Shown piece after piece: positions 5,026 to 7,045 of a DNA stretch of 7,045 bases. The stretch is from Candidatus Bathyarchaeota archaeon (GTDB taxonomy: Archaea; Thermoproteota; Bathyarchaeia; TCS64): NCBI GenBank assembly GCA_030608725.1, contig JAUWDP010000055.1, forward strand, positions 1 to 7,045, given 5' to 3'. The stretch's first letter is position 1. Every line of letters starts with the position of its first letter. The notes under the pieces were generated by a model that worked only from the letters and a program-made list of their open reading frames with translations, did not search any database and was not told the DNA's origin. The translations under genes and the position numbers were made by a program.

Positions 5026-5057
5026 ATACAAGTACCAAGAAATGAGAGGTGATGTAT

Positions 5058-5336
5058 GTGCCCAAGTATATGGCAATCCATACGCTACCCGAACCCATGG
5101 CAAATGAAGATGTAACCCCCCTAGCCAAGAAGGTTGCAGCAAATGCGACATTCGACGCATACTGGGTGGGAACACAGGTTCAGCTGAACGATGAGGGCAA
5201 GGTGCTCAGGTTCATATGCGAATGGAATGCAAAGGATGTAGAGTCCATTAAGGAAGTCTTCAGCAAGGTTCCAGAGCTTCCATATGATGGTATCTATCCG
5301 ATGGCGAAACTGGACTCTATAGATTTCATGGAATAA
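5058..5336 (+). CDS. DUF4242-like small protein (SCO4226-type fold)
   Basis: With a GTG start at 5058 the protein is 92 residues beginning MPKYMAIHTLPEPM, the typical opening of DUF4242 proteins, small ferredoxin-like folds that include the nickel-binding SCO4226 of Streptomyces. A central VLRFICEWNAKDVESIKEVF and a YDGIYPMAKLDS end fit the family. GAGGTG at 5046-5051 lies 6 nt before this GTG; the in-frame ATG at 5052 is too close to that site to use it. The gene has its own promoter, long structured leader, upstream palindrome and a T8 stop, so it is a single-gene unit. Metal binding is not shown by obvious ligands here. Confidence 0.8.
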   Translation: MPKYMAIHTLPEPMANEDVTPLAKKVAANATFDAYWVGTQVQLNDEGKVLRFICEWNAKDVESIKEVFSKVPELPYDGIYPMAKLDSIDFME

Positions 5337-5342
5337 CATTAC

Positions 5343-5354
5343 CCCCTTTTTTTT
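5343..5354 (+). terminator. Poly-T terminator of the DUF4242-like gene
   Basis: CCCC followed by eight T begins 6 nt after the stop. The rest of 5355-5477 is a C/A-rich non-coding stretch in which I recognise no RNA gene. Confidence 0.6.
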
Positions 5355-5477
5355 CAATCGTTTTACTGAAACCACTCAGATGCACCCCAAGCCAGCACAC
5401 ATTCCACTATTCACACCCAGCATAGCAACACAAACACGCCACGCGGACAGCAGACGCGGTTCCAAGAATTATACTAT

Positions 5478-5906
5478 TCAAAAACCCGTTACAAAGCCTC
5501 TATTAGAGGTTCTAGCCTTTTCCTGCGCCTTTTTCGACAAATAACTACAAAATTCCCGTCTGCGCGCGCGCGCCTTGTACAGTGGTTTTAAGATAATTGG
5601 TATCCTATCCAATACAATTCTACTAAAAATGAGAAATGAATCAGCATCTAACTGTAATGCGCTAACAGATTGGAGAAATTCAAACGTCTCTTCACTTGTC
5701 ATTTCAAGTCTTTTATCAAATAATTCTACAAATCTTTTCTTAGTATATGTATAACGCAGAGTTATCAATTTTAAATATTCAAGTTTAAAACTTAAATCCT
5801 CTTGATAAAAATGCGCGTGAACATGATATTTAGGAAATTTCTTTTTCATTATATCAAGTACATTTTGAAATGGAAGCGGACCGGGTTTATACTCTGAAAA
5901 CATCAT
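5478..5906 (-). CDS. AT-rich orphan protein, probably broken at its C-terminus
   Basis: I do not recognise this 142-residue protein. Residues 1-111 (MMFSEYKPGPLPFQ through FLIFSRIVLDRIP to KPLY) look like a soluble, mostly helical protein in AT-rich codons quite unlike the rest of the window, which suggests foreign origin. Residues 112-115 are ARAR, encoded by the 12-nt CG tract at 5562-5573. The last 27 residues are basic and unlike the first part (SKKAQEKARTSNRGF). The original C-terminus therefore seems to have been replaced at the tract. There is no SD; A/T-rich sequence upstream of the ATG-ATG start could hold a TATA box for a leaderless message. It lies 77 nt downstream of the integrase stop, on the same strand. 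Confidence 0.6.
   Translation of the reverse strand: MMFSEYKPGPLPFQNVLDIMKKKFPKYHVHAHFYQEDLSFKLEYLKLITLRYTYTKKRFVELFDKRLEMTSEETFEFLQSVSALQLDADSFLIFSRIVLDRIPIILKPLYKARARRREFCSYLSKKAQEKARTSNRGFVTGF
5562..5573. repeat. Alternating CG tract (12 nt), longest in the window
   Basis: Six GC units inside an otherwise AT-rich ORF, where composition and apparent protein character both change. Confidence 0.75.
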
Positions 5907-5983
5907 TAATATTTAATAAGAAATAAATCTGATAAATGTTGTTGCACGCAAAGAGTCAGTGATGATTAGATATTAAGAAAAGT

Positions 5984-6941
5984 TTACTTCCTCTTCCTGA
6001 GAACCTTCCTGCCCTCATAGTCCGAAACATACTCGAACCCCGACTCAAGCAGCGCTGAGAACTCCTCGATGGATGAGGTGACCTTCACGACCCACTCATC
6101 ACCACCCATATCCACGAGCTGAGTGTATCTCAGAGTGGTTGCGATTTTCCTGTGACCCATCTGCGCTTTAACATACAGGATGTCTTTTGTGTCGCGATAT
6201 AGTTTCGTGGCGAAAAAGTGGCGTAGGTCGTAAAGACGGATCGTCCTAATAGACGGGTCTTCCAGATTCTTCGCAATTTTATTCCGAATATATCGGAACG
6301 ACTTGGCGTATTGCGCTGAGTCCTGTCTGAACAGCCTCTGATTCACACCTAGGTCGTTCTTGTGGATGAACACCTTGAGCATACTCAGTGTCTTCGTCTT
6401 AACCCTGAGCGCTCTCGCTGCTCCGTGTTTCGCCGTACTCGGATATATGATTCCTTTCTCAAGGTCTACATCTTTCACCTTCAGAGCGAGCAACTCTACA
6501 GGTCGGAGACCAGTTTCCTTACTGATACTGAGCTTCACCGCAAGTCTCGGCCTAGACGCCGCTATGATCATATCGATGGTTTTCTCGCTGGGAATCCTCG
6601 GAAGTTTCTCCCTTGCATAGTATCGTGGACGTTTCCAAGTGAGTTCATTCAACTTGAGATAGTGATCATAGGCGTAACAGAGATTCCTCTTGTACGAATC
6701 CGCTACACCCATTTCCGCTATGAATATCTTCACGGTCTCAGGGTGACCTAACCCGCATCCTTGTTCCAGCACCTTCAGGGCCTTCCTCACAAAGGTAATC
6801 GTGTACTCTGAGTAGCCCTGCTTCTTCAGGTGCCACAGAACACCGAATACATCACTTTTCGTGGTATTCAGTTCAATGTGGTCGGTGTGCCGGCCGTAAC
6901 CCACCTCCTGTTCTAAGCGGCATTCAGCTATACGGGCTACC
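5984..6941 (-). CDS. Archaeal tyrosine recombinase/integrase, C-terminal part int(C)
   Basis: Site-specific recombinase that integrates mobile DNA through a covalent 3'-phosphotyrosine. The core-binding domain starts near VLWHLKKQGYSEYTI. The catalytic domain has Arg I in ETGLRPVEL, a lysine in STAKHGAARAL, Arg II in LYDLRHFFAT (Tyr where most families have the first His), His in GHRKIATT and nucleophile Tyr in LRYTQL (codon 6125-6127). It ends RKVLRKRK, like many TACK-archaeal integrases. All catalytic residues are present. There is no ATG before the window edge: upstream, the frame runs through the 24-bp repeat and into the rnpB RNA. A GTG at 6904 exists but without a proper SD. I infer that the N-terminus now lies at 1988-2052, so the gene is split and silent as integrated. 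Confidence 0.88.
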
Positions 6942-7045
6942 CGGGTCCTCCTGCAGGTCGTCGATGGACCCCTATTCGCCCTTTCACCCCGCTGGGGCGG
7001 TCGTCTCACCCAGGCCCGTAGCGTCCTCAGCCTCCAAGGCGTCAC
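6889..7045 (-). ncRNA. rnpB: RNase P RNA, 3' part (gene runs off the right edge)
   Basis: RNase P RNA is the catalytic RNA that trims tRNA 5' leaders. Reading the minus strand from the edge, the sequence matches the conserved 3' half of the RNA in order: GGGGTGAAAGGGCGAATAGG, a GGGTCC/GGACCC stem, CCCGGGTAGCCCGTA, TAGCTGAATG, and the 3' strand of helix P4, AACAGGAGGTGGGTTACGG. These align with E. coli AAATAGGGGTTC, GAACCCGGGTAGG, TAGATGAATG and ACAGAACCCGGCTTA. The P18 hairpin between GGGTAG and the GAATG block is missing, as in archaea. The exact 3' end is uncertain (about 6885-6890). The recombinase frame overlaps this end. Confidence 0.88.
6918..6941 (-). repeat. Right attachment-site-like repeat inside rnpB
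   Basis: This 24-bp segment lies in the conserved 3' region of rnpB, in frame with the integrase, and matches the copy at 1988-2011 at 22 of 24 positions in direct orientation (differences at 6926 and 6930). Confidence 0.75.

Larger units (their letters stand above)
1988..6941. mobile_element. Putative integrated element in the rnpB 3' end (SSV-type)
   Basis: The two 24-bp direct repeats bound about 4.9 kb. The right boundary overlaps the 3' end of an RNase P RNA gene and leads into the C-terminal part of a tyrosine recombinase. The left boundary carries a short N-terminal frame in phase with it. This is the geometry of SSV-type integration, where attP lies in the integrase gene and integration splits it. 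The cargo (DUF5661, FmdE-like, FrlD, FrlB, DUF4242-like, AT-rich orphan) has no recognisable replication or structural gene, so this may be a decayed or captured element. The weak point is that the displaced rnpB tail expected beyond the left repeat is not there. Confidence 0.5.

Noticed and set aside
5355..5477. tRNA or C/D-box RNA in the C/A-rich gap, as an integrase target
   Set aside because: No cloverleaf, GGTTC arm or box C/D pair could be found; the attachment site is better explained by rnpB.
6942..7045. Start of the integrase frame at the right edge, giving an Arg-rich N-terminus of about 34 residues
   Set aside because: This DNA is the conserved 3' part of RNase P RNA; the open frame through it is incidental upstream of the repeat.
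1..7045. CRISPR array or integron-type attC array
   Set aside because: The only recurrent elements are CG tracts and a two-copy repeat; there are no regularly spaced direct repeats and the recombinase is not IntI-like.

Overview
The window is archaeal. It carries a TATA-binding protein, TATA-box promoters (several placed for leaderless transcripts), poly-T stops, an archaeal-type integrase and the 3' part of an RNase P RNA that lacks the bacterial P18 helix. Integrase family and TBP style suggest a TACK-group lineage such as Bathyarchaeia; that placement is inference. Most genes are GC-rich; one ORF (5478-5906) is strikingly AT-rich.

Left part (1-1864): two rubrerythrin genes converge tail to tail. 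The right copy (240-815, minus) is complete. Only the last 24 codons of the left copy (1-77, plus) lie in the window, and they are identical at DNA level. Between them an 82-bp gene fragment is bracketed by two alternating CG tracts. Next come TBP (964-1542, minus) and, just upstream of it in the same direction, a 54-residue zinc-ribbon protein (1600-1764) that probably shares its transcript.

Middle and right part (about 1912-7045): a 24-bp near-direct repeat (1988-2011 and 6918-6941, two mismatches) lies 4,930 bp apart. The right copy sits inside the 3' end of the RNase P RNA gene (minus strand, running off the right edge) and continues in frame into a tyrosine recombinase that has no good start of its own. 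The left copy sits in a short ORF with an ATG in the same frame. Joined at the repeat, the two give a full-length integrase. I read this as an SSV-type integration: the element used the rnpB 3' end as attachment site and split its own integrase. The enclosed cargo is a DUF5661 protein, an FmdE-like protein, a fructoselysine-6-phosphate type kinase/deglycase pair (FrlD/FrlB) arranged tail to tail, a DUF4242-like small protein with a regulated-looking leader, and an AT-rich orphan.

Six alternating CG tracts of 8 nt or more (plus one of 6) are spread over the window. Several sit where a gene or RNA breaks off: the 5' end of FrlB, the lost rnpB tail at the left repeat, both sides of the fragment between the rubrerythrins, and a probable break in the AT-rich ORF. 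They look like marks of rearrangement junctions. Together with the rnpB-targeted split integrase they are the most unusual content here.
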